Part shown: positions 36,397 to 47,467 of the stretch, piece after piece
Position numbering within the stretch: the first letter of the stretch is position 1
Layout of the letters: each line of letters begins with the position of its first letter
The notes under the pieces: model-generated
What the model was told of the DNA's origin: nothing
Database searches by the model: none
The model's input: only the letters and a program-made list of their open reading frames with translations
Source: Glomus cerebriforme
Lineage: Eukaryota > Glomeromycota > Glomeromycetes > Glomerales > Glomeraceae
Direction of reading: 5' to 3'
Assembly (NCBI GenBank): GCA_003550305.1
Contig: QKYT01000263.1
Location: 88,655 to 149,192 of the forward strand
Length of the DNA stretch: 60,538 nucleotides
Position numbers and translations under genes: made by a program

Positions 36397-37545
36397 ATGA
36401 CTAATTTAAATTATGAAATAAAAGAACGAAAAAAATATCAGTTTAATTCTGAAAATGATGAAATAGAAAATAATCATCAAGAGTCTTCCAATTATCTTAA
36501 TTCTAAAAATGATGAAATAAAAAATAAATCTTCTTACCAGTATCAAGCTAAATTGTTGTTATTGTCGTTATTATTATTAAGTTCTCTACTAATTATTGTA
36601 TGTAATTTTCACTTTCACTTTTGTACTTATTCTACTTATCTTTTGCTTAATTCTTTTCTTTATTGAATTAATGCGGGTAGATATTTGAAGTAAATAAACA
36701 AAAGAATCTTGATAATGAATTCACTTATACCACAACGTGTAGCTTTGTTAATGAACTTTCAGGTAAAAATTATAAAAAAAAAGAATTTAAAATGATTAAA
36801 ATTCTTTCTTAATAATTTACTTTTCATACATTAATTAGATTTGGAACAAGTTCTCAGTTATAGAGTGTCATATCGTCGTGTTGCTAATATGGTAGAAAAA
36901 AGTCCAGCATTTAAGTCACATTCCACACAAATATCAGAAGGATTACGAGGTTTTTGTGATAAATTATTAAATGCAAGTTTAAATATAATAAAAATGTATC
37001 AAGAAGGAATACAATTATTTAAATTCTATGATGAAGAATTTAAATTAATTAAGGATCGATTTTTTTTAGATTCATCTTATAGAGAAGGTGATGTAAGATA
37101 CTTTTTCGAGAAAATAAATAACATATTAATTAAATTTCAACATTTTAATCAATTAGTTAAACAAACGAATTCTTTCATAGATTCTTTGGAATATAACAGA
37201 CATATGATTGAATCTTATGTTAATATTGGATTAAGAGATGCACAAAAATTTATTATAAAAAATGATAATGGATATCCATCAGATAGTACAGTGGAATCAA
37301 CTATTGCTAGAGAAGAAATCAAACATATTAAAAATGTTCTAATTGATTTATATAATACTGCTATTTATTTGGATAAATTGAAAAAAATTCTAATGGTTTA
37401 TGAAGAAAGTTTATTAGATGCCTCTTTGACATTTAGAAATACTGTTGAGGATGGTATACTTGAAATGTCTGCACAAGATATAAAATATCTTGAATATTCT
37501 GTTGAATATTTAAAATCAATTCATTATCAGTTTATTCGAGAATAG
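36397..37545 (+). CDS. Single-pass membrane/helical protein, family member 6 (divergent)
   Basis: Three exons: 36397-36597, 36681-36762, 36839-37545; phases 0 and 1; 329 residues. Start MTNLNYEIKERKK; two copies of the word NSxNDEIxN in the cytosolic part; membrane segment at about residues 50-67 (LLLLSLLLLSSLLII). The juxtamembrane exon has drifted furthest from the family (TYTTTCSFVNELS). The domain keeps YRRVANMVEKSPAFKSHS, QISEGLRGFCDKL and LDKLKKILMVYEESLLDAS. The exon structure matches members 3 and 5 in number and phase near the membrane, supporting common descent. Function unknown. Confidence 0.82.
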
Positions 37546-37717
37546 TAAAAATATTATTGAAAGATAATCAAATTTGCGTGACACCGTAACGAGTTATTAC
37601 ATTGATTAATAAGAATAAATAGAGAGAGAACAAAATATTGGTATAGCATAACTATCATAACTATATAAGATAAATAAATCCATGAATTAATTTAACCTAA
37701 AATAATAGTCTTTTTTT

Positions 37718-38545
37718 TTATTTCGCATTTTCTTTATTTTCTTCTTTAATTTTTTTTTTATTAAGGACTATTTCAGAAGTGATAGCTTTTATATCTTTAA
37801 ACTTCTTTTTCTTCTCTCCTTTAGTTTGTTTAGGTAATCCAAATTGATCAACAAGAGTTTTGTCATAAATTTTAGTAATATTTTGTTCATAAGGATGTTC
37901 TTCGCCAGGAAAAACATATAATCTGCTTAATCGAACATCCCTTAATCTATTTTTTGGTAACATTCCTGAAACTGCTTTCCTAATGATCTAGAAAAATTAA
38001 TGTTTTACGCGATTAAATTACATAAAGAACGGGAAAAATTAATTTAAGAGAAAAAAGTGAAAGATTATAATACTTCATTAGGATCTTTTTCTTGTAAATC
38101 TTTATATTTAATTTCTTTTAAACCTCCAGGATAACCTGTATGATGTCTATATAATTTTTGCTCGGCTTTTTTACCAGTTACTCTTACTTCTTTTGAATTA
38201 ATTACTACAACAAAATCTCCACAATCGGCTATTTATTATTTAAACAAAAATTTAATTAAAATTTTTGTCTCAAGACTTACAATGCAAAACAATAAATTTT
38301 TTCATAATAATTACATGCAGGATCGAAAATGGGTTTATGTTTTCCCATTAAAGTAGTTGCAATACCGGTACACATACGACCTAATATTCTTTGTCTTGCG
38401 TCAACTAAATGCCATACTCTAGCATAAGCTAATGCTGTCTAAAAAAGCAAGTTAACATGGTTAACGTAAAATAATATATTTTTTTTAAAAAAATATATAT
38501 ATATAAATTAATAAAATATGGTACATTTCCGATGGCTTGAGACAT
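37718..38545 (-). CDS. MRPL23: Mitochondrial large-subunit ribosomal protein uL13m
   Basis: Four exons in transcript order: 38525-38545, 38315-38438, 38074-38228, 37718-37987; 189 residues. Ribosomal protein L13 fold: [19 protein letters not shown] near the start, [20 protein letters not shown] and [13 protein letters not shown] in the middle, then [20 protein letters not shown] and GEEHPYEQN. These are the rRNA-binding core motifs of bacterial L13, and the length and Lys-rich C-terminal extension fit the fungal mitochondrial homologue (Mrpl23 in yeast). It acts in the mitoribosome large subunit. The gene shares a 179-bp upstream region with ARC1. Confidence 0.92.
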
Positions 38546-38724
38546 CGTTATTAAAGGAATGAAATTTCTCAATCTAATTCACCGAAAAATATGGACGTCG
38601 TCCTATTGGCTGTTGATTATCAGATAACTTTTGTACTATATATTATAATGGAATTTGATTTTTGATCAAAATCTTCCTCTCCATTTCTTATTTTTTTTCA
38701 ACAAAATAATAATAATAAAAAACG
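38546..38724. promoter_or_regulatory. Bidirectional upstream region uL13m / ARC1
   Basis: 179 bp separate the two start codons. It contains CCTATTGGCTG, a CCAAT-box-type word (ATTGG). Both products serve translation, one in mitochondria and one in the cytosol; shared control is inference. Confidence 0.45.
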
Positions 38725-40521
38725 ATGGTAGCGACTTTAACTCTTCCACCAAATGACATAACAACTAAATTAGTTTACCATTATTCAGTCTCAACTAATT
38801 TATCACTTCAAGAATCTAGTGTTGAGGTATTGTTTTTCTCGAAATTGCTAAATTCTTTTTAAAAATTATTAACAAATTTATTACTAAAAAAAAAAATCAG
38901 AATTCAACTCTAACTCTTGAAGATGGCAAAACACTTACAGGAACTACTTCCGTGATTAACAGTTTGGTTGAATCTTTTGTTACTAGTTTAGCGGCCAAAA
39001 ATGAGACTGATGCTGCTGAGGTAATATGATACATAACATTTCGAGTTTGTGGAAAGAATTCGAATTAATTTATATATATATAAATAGGTTCAAAAATGGA
39101 TAAAATTAACCGAAGAAGCCGATAAAGATCCACTTAAAGTGGGCAAGGTAAATTTTGAATTATTTTATTGATTAACCAGATCAATTTATTGATTTAATTA
39201 TTGTATATTTTAGGAATTAAATGAACATTTAACCACTCGCACTTATATTGTTGAAAACTATTTAACTGTAGCAGATCTTGTAGCATTTGCTAGAATTTAT
39301 GATTTTATAGTAAGTATTCTAAAGAACAATAACAACATGATCTAATATATATATTAAATTATTATTATTATTATAGGCTAAATTATCTTCAAATGAACGA
39401 TTTGAATTACCAAATTTAACACGCTGGTTTGATTTTATCCAAAACACTGCAGCTTCTGAGTCAGGTCCTAAAAGTGGGTTGAATACTGTGAAAATTGATT
39501 TAGAAGCACCCAAAGTACGATATCTTCATTTCTATAAAATTTTATTATAAAAGTAATTAACAAATTATTGTTATTGATATTAGGTTGAAAAGAAAGTTGA
39601 ACCTAAAAAATCTAAGACAACAAATGATCAATCAAAAGGAGATGCTGCTGCTGGTCCATCTACTAAAGAAAGTAAGAAAACTGATAAAAAGGCTGCAAAG
39701 GAAGCAGAAAAAGCTTCTAAAAAAAATGAAAGGAAAGAGAAAGAAACCAAAAAGGAGCCAGCAGCAACATCAATTATTTCACCTTCTCTGTTGGATCTTC
39801 GTGTTGGACATATTATCAAAGCTGATAAGCACCCTGATGCAGATTCATTGTATGTTGAACAAATTGATGTTGGTGAAGCTGAACCAAGGATTGTGGTTAG
39901 TGGTTTGGTTAAACATATTCCGTTAGATCAAATGCAGGTTAGTTATTTGCTTTTATGAGTATTTCAAATATTCGGATAATTTAATAAATGATTTTATAAT
40001 TATTTTTTATAAGGATCGAGACGTCGTATTAGTCTGTAATTTGAAACCAGTATCGTAAGTTATTTATTGATATTGAAAAATTCTTATTTTCTTTAATAAT
40101 TAATTTTTTTAATTGATTTTTTAATTCTTTAAAAATTTAGGATGCGTGGAACCAAATCATTTGCCATGGTCCTTGCAGCAACATCAGCTGAAGGTAAGGT
40201 AGAGCTTGTTGATCCACCGCCGGGATCTAAACCAGGTGACAGGGCATATTTTGAGGGATATGACGGTAAGTAATACTAAAAATTTTTTGTTAAGATCTAT
40301 TTAATTCTATTTTCATTTATACTTCTATTATAGATGGAACTCCTGAACCTGTATTAAATCCCAAGAAAAAAGTATGGGAAACATTACAACCTGGATTAGT
40401 AACAACTAATAATAAAGAAGCGTCATGGGTTAATAATAATGAGGATAAAAGTGTTCATTTGCTTAGAACTGAAAAGGGAATATGTACCGTACCAACTGTT
40501 GTTAATGCTACTATTAAATAG
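38725..40521 (+). CDS. ARC1: Arc1/AIMP1-type tRNA-aminoacylation cofactor
   Basis: Nine exons: 38725-38826, 38901-39020, 39088-39147, 39214-39309, 39377-39514, 39584-39937, 40014-40054, 40141-40265, 40334-40521; 407 residues. The N-terminal ~185 residues are a GST-C-like fold ([32 protein letters not shown]). A Lys/Glu-rich linker follows, then an EMAPII-type OB-fold tRNA-binding domain: [50 protein letters not shown]. In yeast this protein binds tRNA and tethers methionyl- and glutamyl-tRNA synthetases in the cytosol through the N-terminal domain. No synthetase domain is present, so it is the stand-alone cofactor. Confidence 0.92.
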
Positions 40522-40918
40522 ATTATTTAATTATTAATTAGTATTACTTCTCTTTTTTTTTACAAATTAGTAAAAAAAATTATGTTAATCGCTACACTTA
40601 TTACATAGCATTTTGTATCCTTGATGATGTTAAATACAACACTTTTAACATGATATGTTTAATAACGTGACTTTTTTGTAAATCTTTTTATCATTGATAT
40701 CAGAAATTTCTATATCAAGAGTTGTCTGTAAATAAAAAAATATTATAAAAACATTTTATTAATTTAGAATATAATATAAACCATCTTTTTTTATAAAAAA
40801 AATTTTAAATAAATAAATTTAAAAGTATGAAAAACAAATAAATAAATAATGTTCTTTTCTTTTAACAAAATCCTTCATCTTTTAAAAAACCAATTAAAAT
40901 TCAATGAATTGAAATGTT

Positions 40919-43088
40919 TTACTCAACAATATATTGAGCAATAAAACTGAATGAATTTGGTTCCGTACAATAAGTTAAACCCCATTTACCCTTTTGATCA
41001 AGACAAGTTTCAATTGCAAAAGTATGACTATCTCTTCCCCTCGAAACCATTTGAAGTTCTCTTATTGACTTTTCTGGTAAAAATAATGCTAATGAAGGTA
41101 ATTCTGATTCAGGTAAATCAAATATTGTAATTTCAAATTTAATATGATTGTTAAATTTTAATTTTGCATGAATAGGATTTTGAATTGTAAAACTAAATGG
41201 TACACTAAAAGTATCTACAAATGATACATAATTACTACCAGATCCAGAATTTTTAACTTTAAAACTAGATACCAATGGGCCCTAAAAAAAAATAAAAAAG
41301 ATTAAGAATTTATTTAAAATTTTTTTTTTTTTTAAAAAAAAAATATATTAAGGTTTGTAAAACTTACACTATTACCCTCCAACATAACAAAAATGTTAAA
41401 TTTTCCTTCTCCATTGCTTGGACAAGTACATAATAATCTGTATTTTCTACCACCTTTCGGTCCAGGTACACCAAGTCTCTGAATCATTACTGGCACAACT
41501 TCTTCATGACCTTTCCATTCAAGAGTAGCATGTAAAGGTTTACTCTCATCTGGATGAATTCTTTCAATTTCAAGTACAACTTTATCATCTGATACTTCAA
41601 TTTCATTACCAAGATGTTTAACAAAGTTTAATCCAGAAGTAAAGAATTTTGGTTTAACATATGATAAATCAAGAAATTCTTCTTTAGTAAGTTTTGGTTC
41701 AACATATTGATGTTCTGATTTTTCTGGAAGATGGCTATAAATGAATTGAGTTGGAGAACAAAGGAAATAAAATGGCTCAAAATGTTTTTCAAAATCCATT
41801 CCATTAAGATGTCCAGATCCCCATGTGCTATCGATCAAGAGAAATTCTCCTTTGTAAAGTACACCATTCCAAGCATGATCAAATTGTCGACTATCAATGT
41901 TACAACCGGGTGTGAATCCAACACCTTTGAAGATATTTAAATAATCACGTATTATTATTAATTATAACAAAAATAATCATGTATTTTTTTAAAAAAAAGT
42001 ACCTTTAGCTTTTCCCCTTATTTTCCAAACTTTTAAACCAGCATCGCTGGCCAATTTATCAAATAATCCAGCATATCCATCACACACTGCTTTACGCGTT
42101 CTCAAGACATCTTCTGGACCACAATGCTGGATGTTGCCGCCAAAAAATGCATCAGTATCATAACGTACGTTTTCAGCAATCCAAGTAAAAATGCAGCGTA
42201 ATTTATCTAAATCTTCATTCCAAGGATTAGTAAGATATCTAGATAATCTCTCAGGATTTTCAGTTTCCGTTTCTGGAGTTCTTTTAGCATAATTATCGAC
42301 CTTAGAAAAATCGTGATCTATATATTATAAAAAAAAAGAGGAAGAAAAATTAAAGGTTTGAATCGAAAATTTCACGTGATTTCCTAAAACTTACCGGTAA
42401 GATCAAGATGTTCTTTGAATTCATCCGCATCTATAACTGGAGAACATCGACTATTTTTATAATCAAAGAATATTTTTGAGAATTTTATAATTTACGCCAT
42501 GGCGTTTTATCGCCAGTATTAATTCTATATCGTTAGGGTAGATTTAGGGTTAAGGTTATAATATATATATATACCTTGCAGGATCACTTCTTTCGCCTTG
42601 GTGACTGACAACACTATCATCAATTTCGGGTTCATCGGGATCACGTTCTTCGGTTTTTTTGTTAAAGGTTACAACAGGTTTTTCTACGGGTTTTTCTACA
42701 GGTTTCTCTACGGGTTTCTCTACGGGTCTCTCTACAGGTTTTTCTACAGGTTTCTCTACGGGTTTTTCTACGGGTCTCTCTACAGGTTTTTCTACAGGTT
42801 TTGGTCCTTCAATACGATCATCATCGGACATTTCATCGTTTTTATAAGTTTTAGTGATTACTTCAACAGGTACACCTATAATCAATAAATAAAATTAATA
42901 AAATTTATTAAAAAATTTGATAAATTATATAAATGCATACCATTTTCATAACGTGTAGTAGTAGTGATAGTGGTGGAGGTAAAAGACGATGACGACGACG
43001 ACGACGGCTCATGTTTTTTGTCAGCGATACTACCACCGGTACTACCACCGATACTAAGGCGTTTGACTCTATCGAATAAACCTTTCAT
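40919..43088 (-). CDS. KY-type transglutaminase-like (kyphoscoliosis peptidase) protein
   Basis: Six exons in transcript order: 42941-43088, 42575-42875, 42395-42450, 42003-42317, 41368-41924, 40919-41281; 579 residues. After a Ser/Thr-rich N-terminus and a PVEKPVE(R/K) repeat comes a transglutaminase-core domain with a complete Cys-His-Asp arrangement: [15 protein letters not shown], then [14 protein letters not shown], then [11 protein letters not shown]. The C-terminal half consists of two KY-type beta-domain stretches ([10 protein letters not shown] and [16 protein letters not shown]). KY proteins in animals are muscle cytoskeletal; fungal relatives are linked to cytokinesis or the cytoskeleton. 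Whether it cleaves, cross-links or only binds is unknown. Confidence 0.82.
42675..42805 (-). repeat. Coding 12-nt tandem repeat (PVEKPVER)
   Basis: About eleven copies of a Pro-Val-Glu-Lys/Arg codon quartet within exon 2 of the KY-type gene; copies differ by silent changes, so it is not a very recent expansion. The region likely forms an extended charged linker. Confidence 0.9.
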
Positions 43089-44062
43089 TTTTAGTGTTTA
43101 GTTTTTTTTTTTTAATTAAATATAAAAAATCAAATTTTTTTCTTTTTTTTTTTTTGTAAGATATCTGAATTAGCTTCAAAAACAGGAATATCACAAGGCT
43201 TTTATATTGAAATTTGATCTCTTTTTATGTGTAATTCATTTATATATTTCGCACGCCAAATTTATTCTAGTGTTCTACAGTAAAGCAATAATCCGGGCTG
43301 AACTTGATTTCGCTTATTCCTTGCATCAATGCTTAATCAATTTGGAAAACAAAAATTGATCCTCTGGTACCACAGATTTCGTTCACTAAAATTGCGAATC
43401 CACTAAATCTGCATAGTTTGGCTACTGGTGATCCAGTTCGGGATCTGTAACCTTAATCCTGGTATAGTTTATCATTATACAAATATGGCCAACAAGCCCT
43501 TTGTATAACATAGTTTAAACTTGTGAGTAACGTGATAATTTTTCGCAGGCGTAAATATTGTAATCATATTGTAAGAAACTGCGATACGTTATTAATTTGC
43601 TGAAGAAAGTATTCAGTTCCCCGACACTATAAACCCTTTTATGGTTTTATATATTCAATAAGCCTAATAAAGATAATGTGAAAATTTTAATTTCATAAAT
43701 GGATTTTTTTTTTGAAGTCGCAAGATTATTTGTTTATGCAGTCTAATAATTTCCATACAATGATTATTGTTTTAACATCTTTCTCGGTATTGAACTGGTC
43801 AAAGATCTTTGCTTACATATTATTATTTTTTTCGACCAGTAAAGAATTTTAATCAAAGATTCATCAAAATATGCAATTCAGATTGGTTTATGTAACAAAA
43901 ATTATAAGTCCTTTTATGGTATTATTTTTTTATTATTGTCTTATGAATAATATATTATATTGTAAATAAAAATATTTTAGGCTAGACATACTAAAAATTA
44001 GAATCAACCAATAATTAACTTGGCTTATCTATAATTTCTAAATAATAAAATACACTTCTAAA
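43089..44062. other. Intergenic region
   Basis: Upstream of the KY-type gene and downstream of the Ap4A phosphorylase gene. The part 43250-43520 is less AT-rich, but no frame or RNA gene was recognised. Confidence 0.45.
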
Positions 44063-45324
44063 TTATACTGAAATATGAACACCACCGATTAATTGATCTT
44101 TATCTTTTGAGATGGCTACGCCTTCTAAAATACGTAATATTCCAACATTTTTAACAAAGTCTAATTCTTCCTCGTTCTTTACCAAAAGCATCCCTGCGAA
44201 TCCAAGAGAATTAACAGAAATTTGTTCATACTTTTCACTAAGTCTTGGTACTACCATCATCCATGTGTGAGTTATCAAAAAATTATATGACAAAGGATGG
44301 AAACCTTCAGTCAATGGTGAAGCGCGCATTCCCTCGACCATTGCGTCTATCAATGCTAGATAATTTTCAGTTAAATATTGACTAACTGTTTCTTTATGAC
44401 TATGACCATGATGTCCGCACAATTGTTGAGGATCTAATAGAGTCACATAATGAAAGTAAGGCAATTCTTGAAAATTAAAAATCTCGCCTATGTAATTAAA
44501 ACATAAATTTACAAATTAGTTAAATCATGATTTTTAGTATTGCTAAATTTGAATAAATTAATTTTACCTGGTTTCTTATTCTGATATTTATAAATAATAG
44601 CGTTAATCGGAGGAGTAAAACGGTCATCACTTGGTAAGGGAACTACCTGCATGTGTTTATGTGGTTGACTTATATTCATGATTGGTTTGAAATTAGAAAA
44701 ATTCGAACAATTTACTGAAATTGCATTGCACTAACTTCTACGGTAATAATACCTTGAACCAGAATGATTACCACAATTATAGAAAGCAATAATTTGTTGA
44801 TTCTTGAATTGCATCATACAATACCATAAGGCAGCCAGATCTTCTTGGTTAAGAGAATCCGTTTGTTCTTCAAATTCTAATCAAAATTTACATTCATGAT
44901 TTAAATATATAATTATTATTATTCAAAGTAGGAAATAGGAAAAGTTTAGAGGAAATACCTTTGGTAACAACCAAGAGATGATTGGGAACTACACAAAATT
45001 TATTCAATAAAACAATATGATTCCCATATTCCTGCACAAAAAGATCTTGATTATATGGTGCGAAAGGATCAACCTTATGTTTCATATGGTTTTCGTCCGT
45101 TTGTTCAGCTGTAGGTCTTTTGGCTAAACTAGGTGCAAAACGTATTTCAAACTGTAACTTTTGAGTAATTGAGGTCACCATTTAAATATTAATGTAAGAT
45201 CATTAGATACCTCAATATCATTTTCTGTAACATTAACAATAGTGCTCTTCACAAAATACAGTTCTCCACGCCTAAGTGCTCGATCGTAGGTTTCAGTAAC
45301 CTTGTTCTCAAAATGGGTTTGCAT
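44063..45324 (-). CDS. APA1: Ap4A phosphorylase / ATP adenylyltransferase (Apa1/Apa2 type)
   Basis: Five exons in transcript order: 45211-45324, 44959-45157, 44753-44876, 44568-44668, 44063-44487; 320 residues. It has the family opening FEIRFAPSLAKRP, the block VVPNHLLVVTK, and the HIT-like catalytic stretch GNHSGSSQPHKHMQVVPLPS with the H-x-H-x-Q core. The C-terminus carries NFLITHTWMMVVPR and VNSLGFAG. The enzyme splits diadenosine tetraphosphate with phosphate into ADP and ATP, controlling dinucleotide levels. The first intron is only about 53 nt and the fourth exon uses an AAG acceptor; both are required to keep the HKHMQ motif in frame. Confidence 0.9.
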
Positions 45325-45666
45325 TTCAATAATTTAACGTAAAGAAACTAGTTTATAAGCTAGTACTCTCTGGTACTTGCATATCGTAGTTCCTTTCTCA
45401 ATATATAAATACTAAACTAAATACAACTGATATATTGATAAGTTACGTTCTTTCTAAAATGTTTTTTTCGACTTCGAGTTAAGAAGATTTTCTTGTCACA
45501 CCTGATCACGGATTTTTTTTCTTGCATATCATTAGATCATTAAATAAAAAAATTGAGTTTTCGCACTTTTCAATTTGAAACTATAGTCTTGTTGTTCGTT
45601 ATTTTCATTATTAATTTATAACTTTAAATTGACAATAATTAACCGTAAAACAATTAAACACTAAAA
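45325..45666. promoter_or_regulatory. Bidirectional upstream region Ap4A phosphorylase / bL17m
   Basis: 342 bp between opposite start codons, with pyrimidine-rich stretches near 45470-45530. No specific factor site is claimed. Confidence 0.35.
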
Positions 45667-46557
45667 ATGAAACACGGAAAACATAACAAGAAGTTAGGTC
45701 GTAACTTTGGCCACCGAATGGCAATGTTACGAAATATGGTCTCTTCTTTGATTGTACATAATAGAATAAAAACTACTTTACCAAAAGCCAGAGTAGCAAG
45801 AAGACTAGCAGATAAGGTGAAGTAACTTAATAAACATTAAAAAAGAACAACATTAAGAAACACTTATCTTTACAAAAAATTCAACATTCATTTTGGTTTG
45901 ATGGAATATAACAATACAGATGGTAACATTGGGAAAGAGAGGTGATGAACATGCTAAAACTCAAGCAATGAAGTTTCTTCGGGTAAGTATTTATTAATTA
46001 AACTTATGCTTTATTTTTAACTTTTTTTTTTTTTTTGAAAAATATTTTATTTGAATGACTGAAACTTTTTATAGGAACATCATGTGACTATACCCAAACT
46101 CTTCAACGAGATGGCAGATCATTATAGAACTCGTGAGGGAGGTTACACGCGCATCCATAAATTAGGATTTCGTGATGGTGATAATGCGCCAATGGCAGTT
46201 TTAGAATATGTGGATATGCCAGGAGATCTAAAATATTCCATGTTAATAAAACGATTAGCAAGAATAGAATTAGAGCCATCCCTTAGAGTATCTCCTACAA
46301 TAATTGAAGATGGACAAGCCTCAAAAATTGAGAAACGTGATTTTAAAGAGTTGTTGAATCATATTAAAGGACAAAAAAAATTTGATAAAAATGTAGAAAA
46401 AATGATGAAATCAAAGAGTATGTCTAAAGATGATTTGGACAAAAAAGTTTCATCTGAAGTTCTTAAATTAAAGAAATTAACTACAAGAAAGAACGAATTG
46501 CAAATTAAAAGTAAGATTAGGAGAAAAGGAGGTCGTCTTTCGTACGAATCATATTAA
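45667..46557 (+). CDS. MRPL8: Mitochondrial large-subunit ribosomal protein bL17m
   Basis: Three exons: 45667-45816, 45920-45982, 46075-46557; all phase 0; 231 residues. The L17 core is plain: [20 protein letters not shown], then [40 protein letters not shown], and [22 protein letters not shown]-terminal extension of about 100 Lys-rich residues beyond the bacterial length is usual for fungal mitochondrial L17 (Mrpl8 in yeast). It lines the exit-tunnel end of the mitoribosome. The N-terminus is itself basic and could double as targeting signal. Confidence 0.93.
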
Positions 46558-47467
46558 TAAATATATGGCAGCGGAAAATCTTTAAAGTTTATTTTGCCGA
46601 AAAACAATAACTTAACCTTAAATATTTGAAACAAAATATTTTGTATAAAAAGTTAATTGCGTAAAAGATATTTTGTAGCTTATTTCACCTAAAATATCAT
46701 TTTAAATATACATGGGATTACATAAATAGGGGATGGTGTGAATTAAATGTAACATTTTCCTTTTTTAGGAAGATCTTGTGATAATTTGCATTATATAATT
46801 TGAACAAATCAAAGAACAAAGATTTTATTTATCCATATTCGGAAGATGTTGATTTAAACAATCGCAAAGATAAAACTTATTCGCAAAAACAAGCCTCTTT
46901 ATAATCTTTATTATTTCCCATTATTTTATCTAATAAAAAAGATAATCATTTTTTTTAAAAGGCGATTAATTAATGAATAGACCAAAAACTCAAAAAAACT
47001 CGAATTAAATTTGTAATTAAGAACTTTGAAGTATTGAAAATACTTTACAGATTGAATGTATTCAATATCATATATGTTATTATATTAAATATTGCAAATA
47101 AAAGATCTGGTGTGGTAAACTGCGGGTTACTTCTTTTGGTAAAAACGCTTTCGATCCTTGCGATGTAACAGACTGAGCACTGAGCACTCTAAAATAAAAT
47201 TATGCCCCTTAATAAAATGTCAATGTCAGTGTCAAATTTCAATTTATTTGTGTTGCTCTGATCAATTTGACAGAATATATACGTTACAGTAAAAAAGCGT
47301 GATATCATAAATAACTCCAATCCTCCGAATTTGTTTGTTGACGACACTTATAATCATATAATATAAATAATACTACAATATTTCTTATTCTTATCAATTA
47401 TCTTGATGTTTCCGTCTTTTTAAACCTTTCTTTCCTTTTTTTTCGATTTCATATTTATAATATCATT
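46558..47467. other. Intergenic region
   Basis: No gene. Probably the 3' region of bL17m and the promoter and 5' leader of the FAR1 gene; a pyrimidine-rich tract precedes the ATG at 47468. Confidence 0.45.

Noticed and set aside
42598..42888. + strand open frames opposite the KY-type gene (STGFSTGF repeats)
   Set aside because: Antisense by-product of the 12-nt PVEK coding repeat on the minus strand.
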